From positions 434,001 through 498,000 of the forward strand of contig CAMTUU010000002.1 in NCBI GenBank assembly GCA_947085045.1: a stretch of DNA of 64,000 nucleotides. The letters run 5' to 3'. Source of the DNA: Pseudolysinimonas_A sp947085045 (lineage in GTDB: Bacteria; Actinomycetota; Actinomycetes; Actinomycetales; Microbacteriaceae). Below are positions 8,725-17,010 of the stretch, one piece after another; within the stretch, counting starts at the first letter, position 1; each line of letters opens with the position of its first letter. The notes under the pieces were generated by a model that saw nothing but the letters and a program-made list of their open reading frames with translations, had not been told where the DNA came from and did no database searches. A program made the translations under genes and the position numbers.

Positions 8725-10026
8725 GTGGCTGACAAAGAGTACGGATTCAAGACGCGCGCCATCCATGCGGGCAACATCCCGGATGCGGTGAGCGGCGCCC
8801 GGGCCCTACCGATCTACCAGACCAGCGCGTTCGTCTTCGACGACACCGCGGATGCGGCCGCCCGTTTCGCGTTGCAGAAGTACGGCAACATCTACAGCCG
8901 GCTCGCCAACCCGACGGTCGCGTCGTTCGAGGAACGCATCGCCTCACTCGAGGGCGGGCTCGGCGCCGTCGCCACGTCGTCGGGGCTCGGTGCGGAGTTC
9001 ATCACCTTCGCCTCACTCGCGGGAGCCGGCGACGAGATCGTCTCGGCCGCCTCGCTCTACGGCGGATCGGTCACCCAGCTCGACATCACGCTGCGTCGGT
9101 TCGGGGTCGACACGAAGTTCGTCACGGGCACCGACCCGGCCGACTACGCCGCGGCGATCACCGACAAGACGAAACTCATCTTCACCGAGTCGATCACCAA
9201 CCCCTCGGGCGACATCGCCGACCTCGAAGGGCTCGCCGAGGTCGCGCACGCGCATCACCTGCCGCTCATCGTCGATTCGACCGTCGCGACTCCCTACCTG
9301 AACCGCCCGATCGAGTGGGGAGCGGATGTCGTCGTCCATTCGGCCACGAAGTTCCTGGGTGGCCACGGCACCACCCTCGGCGGCGTCGTCGTCGAGTCGG
9401 GCCGCTTCCACTGGGCGAACGAGCGTTTCCCGCTGTTCGACACCGAGGTCGCCCACTACGGCGGACTGAACTGGCACGGCAACTTCGGCGAGTACGCGTT
9501 CCTCACCCGCCTACGGGCCGAGCAGCTGCGCGACATCGGGCCGGTGCTCTCCCCGCATTCCGCCTGGCTGCTCGCGCAGGGCGTCGAAACCCTGCCGTAC
9601 CGGATGCAGGCGCACGTCGAGAACGCCCGGGCCGTCGCCGAGTGGCTGGAGACGGATGACCGCATCGAGTTCGTCAACTGGGCCGGGCTGCCGTCCCATC
9701 CGCACCACGAGCGCGCGTTGAAGTACTTCCCGAAGGGTCCGGGCTCGGTCTTCTCGTTCGGCATCAAGGGCGGACGGCCGGCCGGCCAGACGTTCATCGA
9801 GAGCGTCGACCTCGCCTCGCACCTCGCGAACATCGGCGACGCGAAGACCCTCGTCATCCACCCCGCCTCGACGACGCACGCCCAGCTCAGCGAGCAGCAG
9901 CTGCTGGATGCCGGCGTGCTCCCCGGGTTGGTGCGCATCAGCGTCGGCATCGAGGATGTCGAGGACATCATCTCCGACCTCGACCAAGCGCTCGCCGCTG
10001 CGGTGAATGGGCGCGCTGGAGCATAG
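8725..10026 (+). CDS. metY: O-acetylhomoserine sulfhydrylase (aminocarboxypropyltransferase)
   Basis: This 433-aa PLP enzyme of the Cys/Met metabolism family makes homocysteine from O-acetylhomoserine and sulfide in direct-sulfhydrylation methionine synthesis. The PLP lysine is K209 in HSATKFLGGHGTT. The N-terminal FKTRAIHAG, PIYQTSAFVF and YSRLANPT motifs and the C-terminal RISVGIED motif are all present. The GTG start at 8725 has TAGCCT 6 nt upstream and is probably leaderless. The CoA-binding protein gene follows 86 bp downstream after a strong hairpin. Confidence 0.95.
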   Translation: MADKEYGFKTRAIHAGNIPDAVSGARALPIYQTSAFVFDDTADAAARFALQKYGNIYSRLANPTVASFEERIASLEGGLGAVATSSGLGAEFITFASLAGAGDEIVSAASLYGGSVTQLDITLRRFGVDTKFVTGTDPADYAAAITDKTKLIFTESITNPSGDIADLEGLAEVAHAHHLPLIVDSTVATPYLNRPIEWGADVVVHSATKFLGGHGTTLGGVVVESGRFHWANERFPLFDTEVAHYGGLNWHGNFGEYAFLTRLRAEQLRDIGPVLSPHSAWLLAQGVETLPYRMQAHVENARAVAEWLETDDRIEFVNWAGLPSHPHHERALKYFPKGPGSVFSFGIKGGRPAGQTFIESVDLASHLANIGDAKTLVIHPASTTHAQLSEQQLLDAGVLPGLVRISVGIEDVEDIISDLDQALAAAVNGRAGA

Positions 10027-10064
10027 AGCGAAGGCCATTTCTGGCCATCGCTGCGACGCCAGCG

Positions 10065-10087
10065 CCGACCGCCGTCCCGGCGGTCGG
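10065..10087 (+). other. Strong intergenic hairpin between metY and the CoA-binding gene
   Basis: A perfect 9-bp stem (CCGACCGCC / GGCGGTCGG) closes a 5-nt loop. A weaker GGCCA...TGGCC stem lies about 30 nt upstream. There is no U-run, so this is either a processing or attenuation structure or a Rho-assisted terminator. The next gene has its own Shine-Dalgarno (GAAAGGAAG). Confidence 0.5.
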
Positions 10088-10112
10088 GCCCCGAAAGGAA
10101 GATAATCACAGG

Positions 10113-10691
10113 ATGAGTACCGCGACCGCAGACCTCGAGACCGTCCATCTGAGCAACGGGCTCACCTGCGACATCCCGGCATCCTCCCCGCTCGCCAAGC
10201 TGCTCAAGTCGAAGCGCACCTGGGTCGGGCCGTCCGCGAAGGACCGTCTCGAGATCCTGCAGAAGGCGAAGACCGTCGCGATCGTCGGCGCCTCGCCGAA
10301 CGCCGCCCGCTCCTCCTACTTCGTGGCCACCTACCTGCAGCAGTCGAGCGACTACGAGCTCTTCTTCATCAACCCGAACGCCGACGAGATCCTCGGCCAG
10401 AAGGTCTACAAGTCGCTCGCCGACCTGCCCGTCGTGCCCGACATCGTCGACGTGTTCCGCAGGGGCAGCGACATCCCCTCGGTCATCGACGAGGTCGTCG
10501 CCATCGGCGCGACAACGATCTGGGTGCAGCTCGGCATCTGGAACGAGGAGGCCGCGTACTACGGCGAGGAGCAGGGTCTCACCGTCGTCATGGACCGCTG
10601 CATCAAGATCGAGCACGCCCGCTTCCACGGCGGCCTCCACCTGCTCGGCTTCGACACCGGCCAGATCACCGCGCGCAAGACCCTGCGCTGA
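10113..10691 (+). CDS. CoA-binding domain protein (YccU-like)
   Basis: A 192-aa soluble protein with the Rossmann-like CoA_binding fold, comparable to the N-terminal domain of succinyl-CoA synthetase alpha. The nucleotide-binding glycine motif is VAIVGASPNAARSSYFVATYLQ. FFINPNADEILGQKVYKSLADLP and the conserved VVMDRCIKIEHAR near the C-terminus are typical of the YccU group. The biochemical role of this family is not settled. The ATG at 10113 follows a purine-rich Shine-Dalgarno, so this gene may be read with metY. Confidence 0.88.
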   Translation: MSTATADLETVHLSNGLTCDIPASSPLAKLLKSKRTWVGPSAKDRLEILQKAKTVAIVGASPNAARSSYFVATYLQQSSDYELFFINPNADEILGQKVYKSLADLPVVPDIVDVFRRGSDIPSVIDEVVAIGATTIWVQLGIWNEEAAYYGEEQGLTVVMDRCIKIEHARFHGGLHLLGFDTGQITARKTLR

Positions 10692-10702
10692 TCTCCGTCC
10701 CG

Positions 10703-10761
10703 GTCATCCGCGTCAGATGGCACGGATGAGGGTCTCTTGCGCGGCAGATGACGCGGATGAC
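10703..10761. repeat. 13-bp perfect inverted repeat with 33-nt spacer
   Basis: GTCATCCGCGTCA at 10703-10715 is repeated in perfect reverse complement at 10749-10761. It lies downstream of the CoA-binding gene and upstream of the rhodanese promoter. It could form a long stem as a transcription terminator, or be a bipartite operator. No U-run follows. Confidence 0.6.
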
Positions 10762-10814
10762 GGAGTGTGACGGCCGACCCGGGCCATCTCGGTCGCCCGG
10801 GTTAGCGTGACCGC

Positions 10815-11708
10815 ATGAGCACCACCCTGACTTCGCCGCTCGTCTCCGCGCAGTGGCTCGCCGACCACCTCGGCGCCGACGACCTCCTCGTCGTCGACGC
10901 GTCGGTCGTGTCCTTCACTCAGCCCCACGGCAAGCCGGGGTCGCTGAGCGGGCACGAGCAGTACATCGCCGAGGGCCACGTGCCCGGAGCGTTGTTCGCC
11001 GACCTGATCGAGGACTTCTCCGACCCGGAGGGCGCCTACCCGTTCACGCGTCCCGACGCCGCCCGGTTCGCCGCGGCCGCGGGGGCGCTCGGCATCGGCT
11101 CCGGCACCACCGTCGTCGTCTACGACACCGCGGTCGGCCAGTGGGCGGCGCGGTTCTGGTGGCTGCTGCGGGCGTTCGGGCACGACGACGCCGCGGTGCT
11201 CGACGGCGGGCTCACCGCCTGGGCCGCCGACAGCCGCCCGATCGAGCGCGGTCACGTCGAGCCGGTGCCGGCGGTCTTCGACGCCCTCGAGCGGCCGGAC
11301 GTCTGGGTCGACAAGGCCTACGTCGAGCGGGTCGTCGCCGGTGACGAGCACGCCGCGCTGGTGTGCGCCGTACCGCCGAAGGAGTACACCGGCGAGATCC
11401 CCTCGCGCGACCGCGCCGGCGTGATCCCCGGGTCGACTTCGCTCCCCGCCGGACGTCTTGTCGACCGTGACGCACGCACCGCACTGCCGGATGCCGAGCT
11501 GCAGAAGCTGTTCGGGTCGATCCTCGGTGCCGGCGAACACCGCGCCCCCCGAATCGTCACCTACTGCAACGGCGGGATCGCCGCCGCGGCGGCCGCCCTG
11601 CAGCTGGTGCGCCTGGGCGAGACCGACGTCGCGATCTACGACGGGTCGCTCAACGAGTGGGCGGCCGATCCCGACGCGCCGCTCGTCGTGAGCGGGTCTC
11701 TCGTCTAA
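10815..11708 (+). CDS. sseA: Sulfurtransferase with tandem rhodanese domains
   Basis: This 297-aa two-domain rhodanese resembles thiosulfate or 3-mercaptopyruvate sulfurtransferases. The N-terminal domain (LLVVDASV ... GHVPGALF) is structural. The C-terminal domain carries the persulfide-forming Cys251 in TYCNGGIAA. TAGCGT lies 6 nt before the ATG, so the transcript is probably leaderless. A second paralogue lies at 16135-16974 on the other strand. The gene converges with, and overlaps by 4 bp, the DUF3060 lipoprotein gene. Confidence 0.92.
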   Translation: MSTTLTSPLVSAQWLADHLGADDLLVVDASVVSFTQPHGKPGSLSGHEQYIAEGHVPGALFADLIEDFSDPEGAYPFTRPDAARFAAAAGALGIGSGTTVVVYDTAVGQWAARFWWLLRAFGHDDAAVLDGGLTAWAADSRPIERGHVEPVPAVFDALERPDVWVDKAYVERVVAGDEHAALVCAVPPKEYTGEIPSRDRAGVIPGSTSLPAGRLVDRDARTALPDAELQKLFGSILGAGEHRAPRIVTYCNGGIAAAAAALQLVRLGETDVAIYDGSLNEWAADPDAPLVVSGSLV

Positions 11709-12262
11709 CCGATCTCGTTGGTCATGCCGTTGTCGACGGCAGGACTCCGGATGCCGTCGCCCGCGGTCACGACGTTGGTGTTGCCCTGCACCTCGACGGT
11801 GTCGATCGTCGTCGCGACGGTCACGACGTTGTCGTCGCCGCGGATGACCAGGTCGCCGAGTTCGTCGGCGGCGATGTCGACGCCCTGACCCGAGATCTCG
11901 ACCGAGCCGAGGGTCTCGCCGAGCACGTCGGCGCCGTCGCCGCGCAGCACGAGGTGCGCGATGGAGGTGAAGGTGAGACGGATGCCGGTGCCCTCGAGCG
12001 TCACGGTTGCGCAGTCGCCGACGACGTAGTTGCCCGGACGGTTGATGAGCAGGTTGACGCAGTCGTATTCGTCGGACGGGTCCTCGGTCGGGGCGACCTC
12101 GGTCGGCGTCGGCTCGGGCGTCGCCGACGTCTCGGTCGGGGCCGGCCCGGCCGTGCCGCCCTCTGCGAGGAAGTCGCTCGTGCACCCGGCGAGCAACACG
12201 GCGACGAGGCCGATGCCGAGCAGACCGGCGGCTCGGATACGACCGGAAGCCTGAGGGTTCAT
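11705..12262 (-). CDS. DUF3060 domain lipoprotein
   Basis: The 185-aa product has a signal peptide with lipobox VLLAGC (Cys about 27), a Thr/Pro/Glu-rich linker (about 35-65) and a C-terminal DUF3060-type beta-helical repeat region. The repeats show the recurrent V-x-G-x-x-N pattern (LVLRGDGADV, LVIRGDDNVV, VEVQGNTNVV). Such proteins are anchored to the outer membrane face; their function is unknown. Its ATG overlaps the stop of the upstream YyaL gene (ATGA). TAGGCT 6 nt before the ATG suggests an independent leaderless promoter inside that gene's end. Confidence 0.85.
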   Translation of the reverse strand: MNPQASGRIRAAGLLGIGLVAVLLAGCTSDFLAEGGTAGPAPTETSATPEPTPTEVAPTEDPSDEYDCVNLLINRPGNYVVGDCATVTLEGTGIRLTFTSIAHLVLRGDGADVLGETLGSVEISGQGVDIAADELGDLVIRGDDNVVTVATTIDTVEVQGNTNVVTAGDGIRSPAVDNGMTNEIG

Positions 12263-14073
12263 ACCGCGAGCCTAGCGGCGAGGGCCTCGGCGTCGGTGAG
12301 CGGCAGGTCGCAGACGAAGTGCTCGCAGAGGTATGCGGTGTCGGTGCCCCCGCGCGGCACGCGGCCCTCGAAAAGCTCGAAACCGGCCGCGGCGAGGGCG
12401 GCGGCGGCCTCCTCCGTCACGAGAGCCAGCACGCGCGACGGCCCGCCCCAGCGCCGCGCGACGTCGGCCACCGGGGAGTCGCCCGGGCCGACGACCACGA
12501 GTTGCGCCACGGGCCGGGAGAGGCGCGCGGCGACCGCCAGCGCCGCGCCGAACGACAGCGGCTGCCCGGCGGCGAGCGGCAGCGCCGGGGCGATCGCCCG
12601 CTCGGCGAGGCGGTGGTGCGCGTCGTCGCCGGTGAGCGCGGCCAGCAGCAACGCGGCGTCGGCGAGCAGTGCGCGTCCCGACGGGGTCGCCCCGTCCGAC
12701 ACCTCCGGCGGCAGCGCGAGCCCGCGCGCCGCGAGCACCGGGTCGGCGCCCGACGGCGCCGCGACGTCGTCCCCGGCCGCGCACGCCTCAACGAGTCCGC
12801 GGGCGACCGTCGCGTAGCGCGCCTGCCCGGTCGCGAGCGCGAGACGCAGCAGCCCGCCGGCGAGTCCGCCGTAGTCCTCGAGGGTTGCCACGGCATCCGA
12901 GACCCGGTCGTCGAGCGACGCCCGCCGCAGCGGCGCCACCTCGCCGGCCCGGGCGAGCACGGCATCCGCCGCGACGCGTGCCGCCGCGATCCAGTCGGCG
13001 CGTGCGAAGCGCACCCCGGCATCGGCGAGGGCGCCGATCGCGAGCCCGTTCAGTCCGGTGAGCACCTTGCCGTCGAGCGGGGGCGCGGGCTGCGCCGACC
13101 GATCGGCGAGCGCGTAGTAGCCGCCCTCGTTCCGCACGCCGTCGATGAGGCTCTCGCTGTCCTGGCCCGACGCGAAGCCGCCGGGCAGCCCCAGCACGTC
13201 GATGAGGAACGCCGCGATGCCGGATGCCGTGGCCTCGTCGCCGACGGCCGCGTAGGCGGCGAGCAACTGGGCGTTGTCGGTCAGCATCCGCTCGTAGTGG
13301 GGTTCCGACCAGTCGCGGTGCACGGCGTAGCGGAAGAAGCCGCCCTCGACCGGATCGCGCAACGGAGAGGATGCCATCGCCGCGAGGGTGCGCTCAGCGA
13401 GCTCACGGGCGGGCGCCCCGCCCTGCTCGAGCAGGAAGGCGAGAGCGGGCGTCGTCGGGAACTTGGGCGCGGTGCCGAATCCGCCGAACTCACGATCCTC
13501 GTGGCCGAGCATCGTCGCGACCGCCTCGTCGAGCGCCGCGGGCGCCAACCCCGGGAGCTGGGCGACGGGTCGGTCGGCGGTCAGCGCGGCGACGAGCGAG
13601 GCCGCGGTCTCCTCGACGCCGTCGCGGCGCTGCGTCCAGGCATCCGTGATCGCGTCGAGCACCTCACGGAACGCGGGAGCTCCCTGCACCGGCCGCGGCG
13701 GGAAGTAGGTGCCCGCGTAGAACGCCGCACCGGCGGGGGTGGTGAAGACGGTGAGCGGCCAGCCGAGCGACGACGTGAACGCGCTCGCGGCGGCGAGGTA
13801 GGCCGCATCCACGTCGGGGTGCTCCTCGCGGTCGACCTTGATCGCGACGAATCCCTCGCGGAGCTGGGCGGCGACCTGCGGGTCGGAGAAGCTCTCGCGC
13901 GCCATCACGTGGCACCAGTGGCAGGTGGCGTAGCCGATCGAGATGAGCACCGGCACGTCGCGGCGGGCGGCCTCGGCGAAGGCCTCCTCGCTCCACGGCC
14001 ACCAGTCGACGGGGTTCGCCGCGTGCGAGCGCAGATACGGGCTGGTCGAGTCGGCGAGCCGGCTGCCGGTCAT
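12259..14073 (-). CDS. Thioredoxin-fold / six-hairpin glycosidase-like protein (YyaL, DUF255 family)
   Basis: A 604-aa protein. Residues 1-150 form the DUF255 thioredoxin-like domain with the family signature NPVDWWPW and the CHWCH motif (Cys51, Cys54). The rest is an alpha/alpha-toroid domain as in YyaL and mammalian SPATA20. The redox or sugar-related role of this family is not established. The gene is divergent from the MBL hydrolase with only 11 bp between start codons, and TAGGGT sits 6 nt before its ATG. Confidence 0.92.
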   Translation of the reverse strand: MTGSRLADSTSPYLRSHAANPVDWWPWSEEAFAEAARRDVPVLISIGYATCHWCHVMARESFSDPQVAAQLREGFVAIKVDREEHPDVDAAYLAAASAFTSSLGWPLTVFTTPAGAAFYAGTYFPPRPVQGAPAFREVLDAITDAWTQRRDGVEETAASLVAALTADRPVAQLPGLAPAALDEAVATMLGHEDREFGGFGTAPKFPTTPALAFLLEQGGAPARELAERTLAAMASSPLRDPVEGGFFRYAVHRDWSEPHYERMLTDNAQLLAAYAAVGDEATASGIAAFLIDVLGLPGGFASGQDSESLIDGVRNEGGYYALADRSAQPAPPLDGKVLTGLNGLAIGALADAGVRFARADWIAAARVAADAVLARAGEVAPLRRASLDDRVSDAVATLEDYGGLAGGLLRLALATGQARYATVARGLVEACAAGDDVAAPSGADPVLAARGLALPPEVSDGATPSGRALLADAALLLAALTGDDAHHRLAERAIAPALPLAAGQPLSFGAALAVAARLSRPVAQLVVVGPGDSPVADVARRWGGPSRVLALVTEEAAAALAAAGFELFEGRVPRGGTDTAYLCEHFVCDLPLTDAEALAARLAV

Positions 14074-14087
14074 AGGCTCACCCTATG
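14071..14087. promoter_or_regulatory. Interlocked divergent leaderless promoters in a 17-bp inverted repeat
   Basis: The sequence CATAGG-CTCAC-CCTATG places both start codons at its ends. The plus-strand -10 box TAGGCT (14073-14078) precedes the ATG at 14085 by 6 nt. The minus-strand -10 box TAGGGT (14085-14080) precedes the ATG at 14073 by 6 nt. Each -10 box therefore begins within the opposite gene's start codon. RNA polymerase could not occupy both at once. Confidence 0.65.
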
Positions 14088-14843
14088 CCGGACCTCACCG
14101 TGACCTACCTCGGCGGCCCCACCGTCCTGCTCGAGTACGGCGGATTGACGATCCTCACCGACCCCACGTTCGACGACCCGGGCACCTACCCCGACCCCGA
14201 GGGCACGGCCCTGGTGAAGACTCGCGGCCCCGGCATCGCCGCCGCCGCCGCGCTCCCGCCGATCCATCTCATCCTGCTCAGCCACCACGAGCACGAGGAC
14301 AATCTCGACACCGCCGGTCTCGGCCTCGTGCGATCCGGCATCCCGACTCTCACCACCCCGTACGCTGCCGAGGCTCTCGGTCTCCCGTCGGTGCGGGGCC
14401 TCGCCCCGTGGGAGCAGACCGCGCGTCGCGGCTTCACGGTCACGGCGGTCCCGGCGTCGCACGGTCCGGGCGACATCGTCGGCCCCGTCACCGGCTTCGT
14501 GCTGCAGGCGCCCGGGCTGCCGACGGTCTACGTGAGCGGCGACAACTCCGAGCTGGATGTCGTGGACGAGATCGCGGCGCGGTTCGCCCCGATCGACGTC
14601 GCGATCCTCTTCGCCGGCGCGGCCCGCGTGCCCGAGATCGACGCGGCGCTCACCCTCACCTCGACGGACGCCGCGGCAGCCGCCCGGATGCTCGGCACCC
14701 GCGCCGTCGTCGGCGTGCACACCGAGGACTGGGAGCACTTCAGCGAGAGCCGCGCCGACCTCGAAGCCGCGTTCGCCGCCGCGGGGATGGCCGACCTACT
14801 GATGGCCACCCCGCGCGGCGCCCGCATCTCGTTGGTCGAGTAG
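14085..14843 (+). CDS. MBL-fold metallo-hydrolase (UlaG/L-ascorbate-6-P lactonase-like)
   Basis: This 252-aa metallo-beta-lactamase-fold protein starts with VTYLGGPTVLLEYGGLTILTDPTFDDP, as in the UlaG-like group. The metal motif is HHEHEDN (residues 67-73): the HxHxD ligands are kept, and the usual final His of HxHxDH is Asn, as is common in this subgroup. Further metal-site motifs are ASHGPGD, VYVSGDN and GVHTEDW. The substrate cannot be told from sequence. The stop codon is part of a REP-like repeat that fills the gap to the convergent aldo/keto reductase gene. Confidence 0.88.
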   Translation: MPDLTVTYLGGPTVLLEYGGLTILTDPTFDDPGTYPDPEGTALVKTRGPGIAAAAALPPIHLILLSHHEHEDNLDTAGLGLVRSGIPTLTTPYAAEALGLPSVRGLAPWEQTARRGFTVTAVPASHGPGDIVGPVTGFVLQAPGLPTVYVSGDNSELDVVDEIAARFAPIDVAILFAGAARVPEIDAALTLTSTDAAAAARMLGTRAVVGVHTEDWEHFSESRADLEAAFAAAGMADLLMATPRGARISLVE

Positions 14844-14869
14844 CCCGCGAAGCGGGCGTGCCGAGACTA
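14832..14869. repeat. REP-like palindromic element, copy 1
   Basis: A hairpin GCCCGC-gaa-GCGGGC is flanked by GGTCGAGTA and GTGCCGAGAC. It overlaps the stop codon of the MBL gene and reaches the stop of the convergent aldo/keto reductase gene, so it may also terminate both. It has the same architecture (GAGT, stem, then a T/C-CGA-A/G-AC tail) as the elements at 18403 and 47938. Confidence 0.55.
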
Positions 14870-15700
14870 GAAGGTCGCGGTCTCGGGGTTCGACCCGACG
14901 CGGTTGCCCGCGTCGAGGGCGTCGATCGCCGCCATCTGCTCGGCGGAGAGCTCGAACCCGAACACGTCGAAGTTCTCGGCCATCCGCGCGGCCGAGTTCG
15001 ACTTCGGGAAGACGATGATGCCGCTCTGCAGGTGCCAGCGGATGACCACCTGGGCCGGCGTGACCCCGTGAGCCGCGGCGGTGTCGGCGATCGCCGGCAT
15101 CCCGAACAGGTCGTACTTGCCCTGCCCGAGCGGACCCCACGCCTCGATCGCGATGCCGTGCTCCGCCCCGTAGGCGCGCAACTCGCGCTGCTGGAACGTC
15201 GGGTGCAGCTCGATCTGGTTGACCGCGGGCACCGTCGACGAGCCGGCCGCGAGCTTCTCGAGGTGGGGCACGTGGAAGTTGGAGACGCCGATCGACGTGG
15301 CCTTGCCGGCATCGCGGATTTGCTCCATCGCCAGCCACGTCTCGAGGTAGCGATCGAGGTCGGGGCGCGGCCAGTGGATGAGGTAGAGGTTCACGCTCTC
15401 GAGCCCGAGCTTCTCGAGCGAGAGGTCGATCGCGTCGAACGCCGACTGCGTGCCCTGGTCGGAGTTCCACAGCTTGGTCGTGATGAACAGCTCGTCGCGC
15501 GGGATGCCGGACGCCGCGATCGCGCGGCCGACGCCCTCCTCGTTGCCGTAGATCGCCGCGGTGTCGATGTGCCGGTAGCCGGCTTCGAGGGCGTCGCTGA
15601 CGATCCGCTCGGTCTCGTCGGGGTCGACCTTGAACACGCCGAAGCCGAGCTGCGGGATGGTCTGGCCGTCGTTGAGCATTTCCACCGGGGGGATTTCCAT
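14867..15700 (-). CDS. Aldo/keto reductase
   Basis: A 277-aa NADPH-dependent (beta/alpha)8-barrel oxidoreductase of the 2,5-diketo-D-gluconate reductase-like group. The catalytic tetrad is complete: Asp46 and Tyr51 (RHIDTAAIYGNE), Lys76 (TTKLW) and His109 (LIHWP). The cofactor motif FPKSNSAARMAENFDVF is near the C-terminus. TAGGCT lies 6 nt before the ATG (leaderless). The physiological carbonyl substrate is unknown. Confidence 0.94.
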   Translation of the reverse strand: MEIPPVEMLNDGQTIPQLGFGVFKVDPDETERIVSDALEAGYRHIDTAAIYGNEEGVGRAIAASGIPRDELFITTKLWNSDQGTQSAFDAIDLSLEKLGLESVNLYLIHWPRPDLDRYLETWLAMEQIRDAGKATSIGVSNFHVPHLEKLAAGSSTVPAVNQIELHPTFQQRELRAYGAEHGIAIEAWGPLGQGKYDLFGMPAIADTAAAHGVTPAQVVIRWHLQSGIIVFPKSNSAARMAENFDVFGFELSAEQMAAIDALDAGNRVGSNPETATF

Positions 15701-15709
15701 GGCTCCAGC

Positions 15710-16138
15710 CTAGGAGGACGACGCGGGGGACTTCTTGTAGAAGACGGCGGAGTCCGTGTAGCCGAGGGCGCGGTAGAAGTCGCCGGCGCGGCGGCTGGCG
15801 AGCGAGACGTAGCCGGCATCCCGCGACTCCGCCCACCGCTCGGCGGCAGCCATCAGCGCGGCCCCGGCCCCGGTGCGGCGGTGGTCGAGCGCCACCATCA
15901 CCTCCTCGACACCAGCGACCGGCCCGTTGGCGAAGAACGTCGGATGCAGGCTCGCGAGGAGGTACCCGATCACCCGGTCGGTCTCGGCGACGAGCACGAG
16001 CACGTCGTCCCGGGCGAGCAGCGCGGGGAAGAGCACGTCGAACACCGCACGGTCGGGGGTGAACGAGGTCGCGAAGTCGCGCACGAGCTCCCAGACCGCA
16101 TCGACATCGGCGTCGGTCGCCGGTCGGACCCCGGTCAT
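15710..16138 (-). CDS. GNAT family N-acetyltransferase
   Basis: A 142-aa single-domain GNAT protein. The acetyl-CoA loop is HRRTGAGAALMAAAERWA, preceded by EEVMVALD, and the C-terminal segment is RAGDFYRALGYTDS. The ATG at 16138 is chosen because it overlaps the stop of the upstream rhodanese (ATGA) and begins directly at the fold (TGVRPATDADVDAV). The acceptor substrate is unknown. Confidence 0.88.
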   Translation of the reverse strand: MTGVRPATDADVDAVWELVRDFATSFTPDRAVFDVLFPALLARDDVLVLVAETDRVIGYLLASLHPTFFANGPVAGVEEVMVALDHRRTGAGAALMAAAERWAESRDAGYVSLASRRAGDFYRALGYTDSAVFYKKSPASSS

Positions 16139-16974
16139 CCTGGCTCGGGCCCGACCGTGACGGGTCGGTCGGGGTCGTTCGACCACGCGCTCCACGACCC
16201 GGGGAAGATCGCCGGCGAGAACCCGGCGAGGGTGAGCGCCAGCGCCTCGTGCGCCGCGGTCACCCCGGATCCGCAGTAGGCGGCGACGGGGGCGCCCGGG
16301 TTCGCGCCGAGGTCGAGGAACCGCTGACGCAGCACGTCCGGGGGAAGGAACCGGCCGTCGGCATCCAGGTTGTCCGTCGTGGGCGCGCTGACCGCGCCCG
16401 GGATGTGTCCGGCCCGAGGGTCGATCGGCTCGACCTCGCCCCGGTACCGCTCCCCGGCGCGCGCGTCGAAGAGCATGCCGAACTCAGGGAACGCGGCGGC
16501 GTCGTCGATGTCGAGCATCGGCATGACGCCACGGCGCAGGATGACGTCGCCCGGGGTCGGGGTCGCGTCACCGGTCTCCAGCTCGTAGCCCGCGGCCCGC
16601 CACGCCCCGAGGGCGCCGTCGAGCACGCGCACGTCGTCGACACCACCGTCGCGCAGCATCCACCAGGCCCGCGCCGCCGACAGGTTGTTCAGGTCGTCGT
16701 AGACCACGACGGTGCGGTTCTTGCGGATGCCCCAGCGCCGGGCCGCGGTCTGCACCGCGCTCTGCGACGGCAGCGGATGCCGGCCCGCCGTCGCCGGCCG
16801 TCCGTGGTCGGCGAGCTCGGTGTCGAGGTCGACGTAGACCGCGCCCGGGATGTGGCCGGCGCGGTAGTCGTCGCGGCCGTCGGGCCGGTCGAGGCGCCAG
16901 CGCACGTCGAGCAGGTGCACGGAGCCGAGCGCGTCCTTCAGCTCCTCCGGGGTGATCAGGAGCGGGGTCGTCAT
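16135..16974 (-). CDS. Sulfurtransferase with tandem rhodanese domains, second paralogue
   Basis: A 279-aa two-domain rhodanese. The first half has LLDVRW, GHIPGAVYVDLD and a conserved WWML helix. The catalytic Cys234 in the second half lies in AYCGSGVTA, the loop type of thiosulfate/mercaptopyruvate sulfurtransferases. It differs clearly from the copy at 10815-11708 (TYCNGG), so the two are not a recent duplication. TAGCCT is 7 nt before the ATG, and the -10 region itself is tandemly duplicated with a 17-nt period. The GNAT gene is coupled downstream. Confidence 0.92.
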   Translation of the reverse strand: MTTPLLITPEELKDALGSVHLLDVRWRLDRPDGRDDYRAGHIPGAVYVDLDTELADHGRPATAGRHPLPSQSAVQTAARRWGIRKNRTVVVYDDLNNLSAARAWWMLRDGGVDDVRVLDGALGAWRAAGYELETGDATPTPGDVILRRGVMPMLDIDDAAAFPEFGMLFDARAGERYRGEVEPIDPRAGHIPGAVSAPTTDNLDADGRFLPPDVLRQRFLDLGANPGAPVAAYCGSGVTAAHEALALTLAGFSPAIFPGSWSAWSNDPDRPVTVGPEPG

Positions 16975-17010
16975 GCTGATCAGGCTACGGGGCTGTTCAG
17001 GCTACGGGGG

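Noticed and set aside
14085..14843. MBL protein inactive because the motif is HxHxDN
   Set aside because: Asn at the last position of the motif is usual in this UlaG-like subgroup, so it is not evidence of inactivity.
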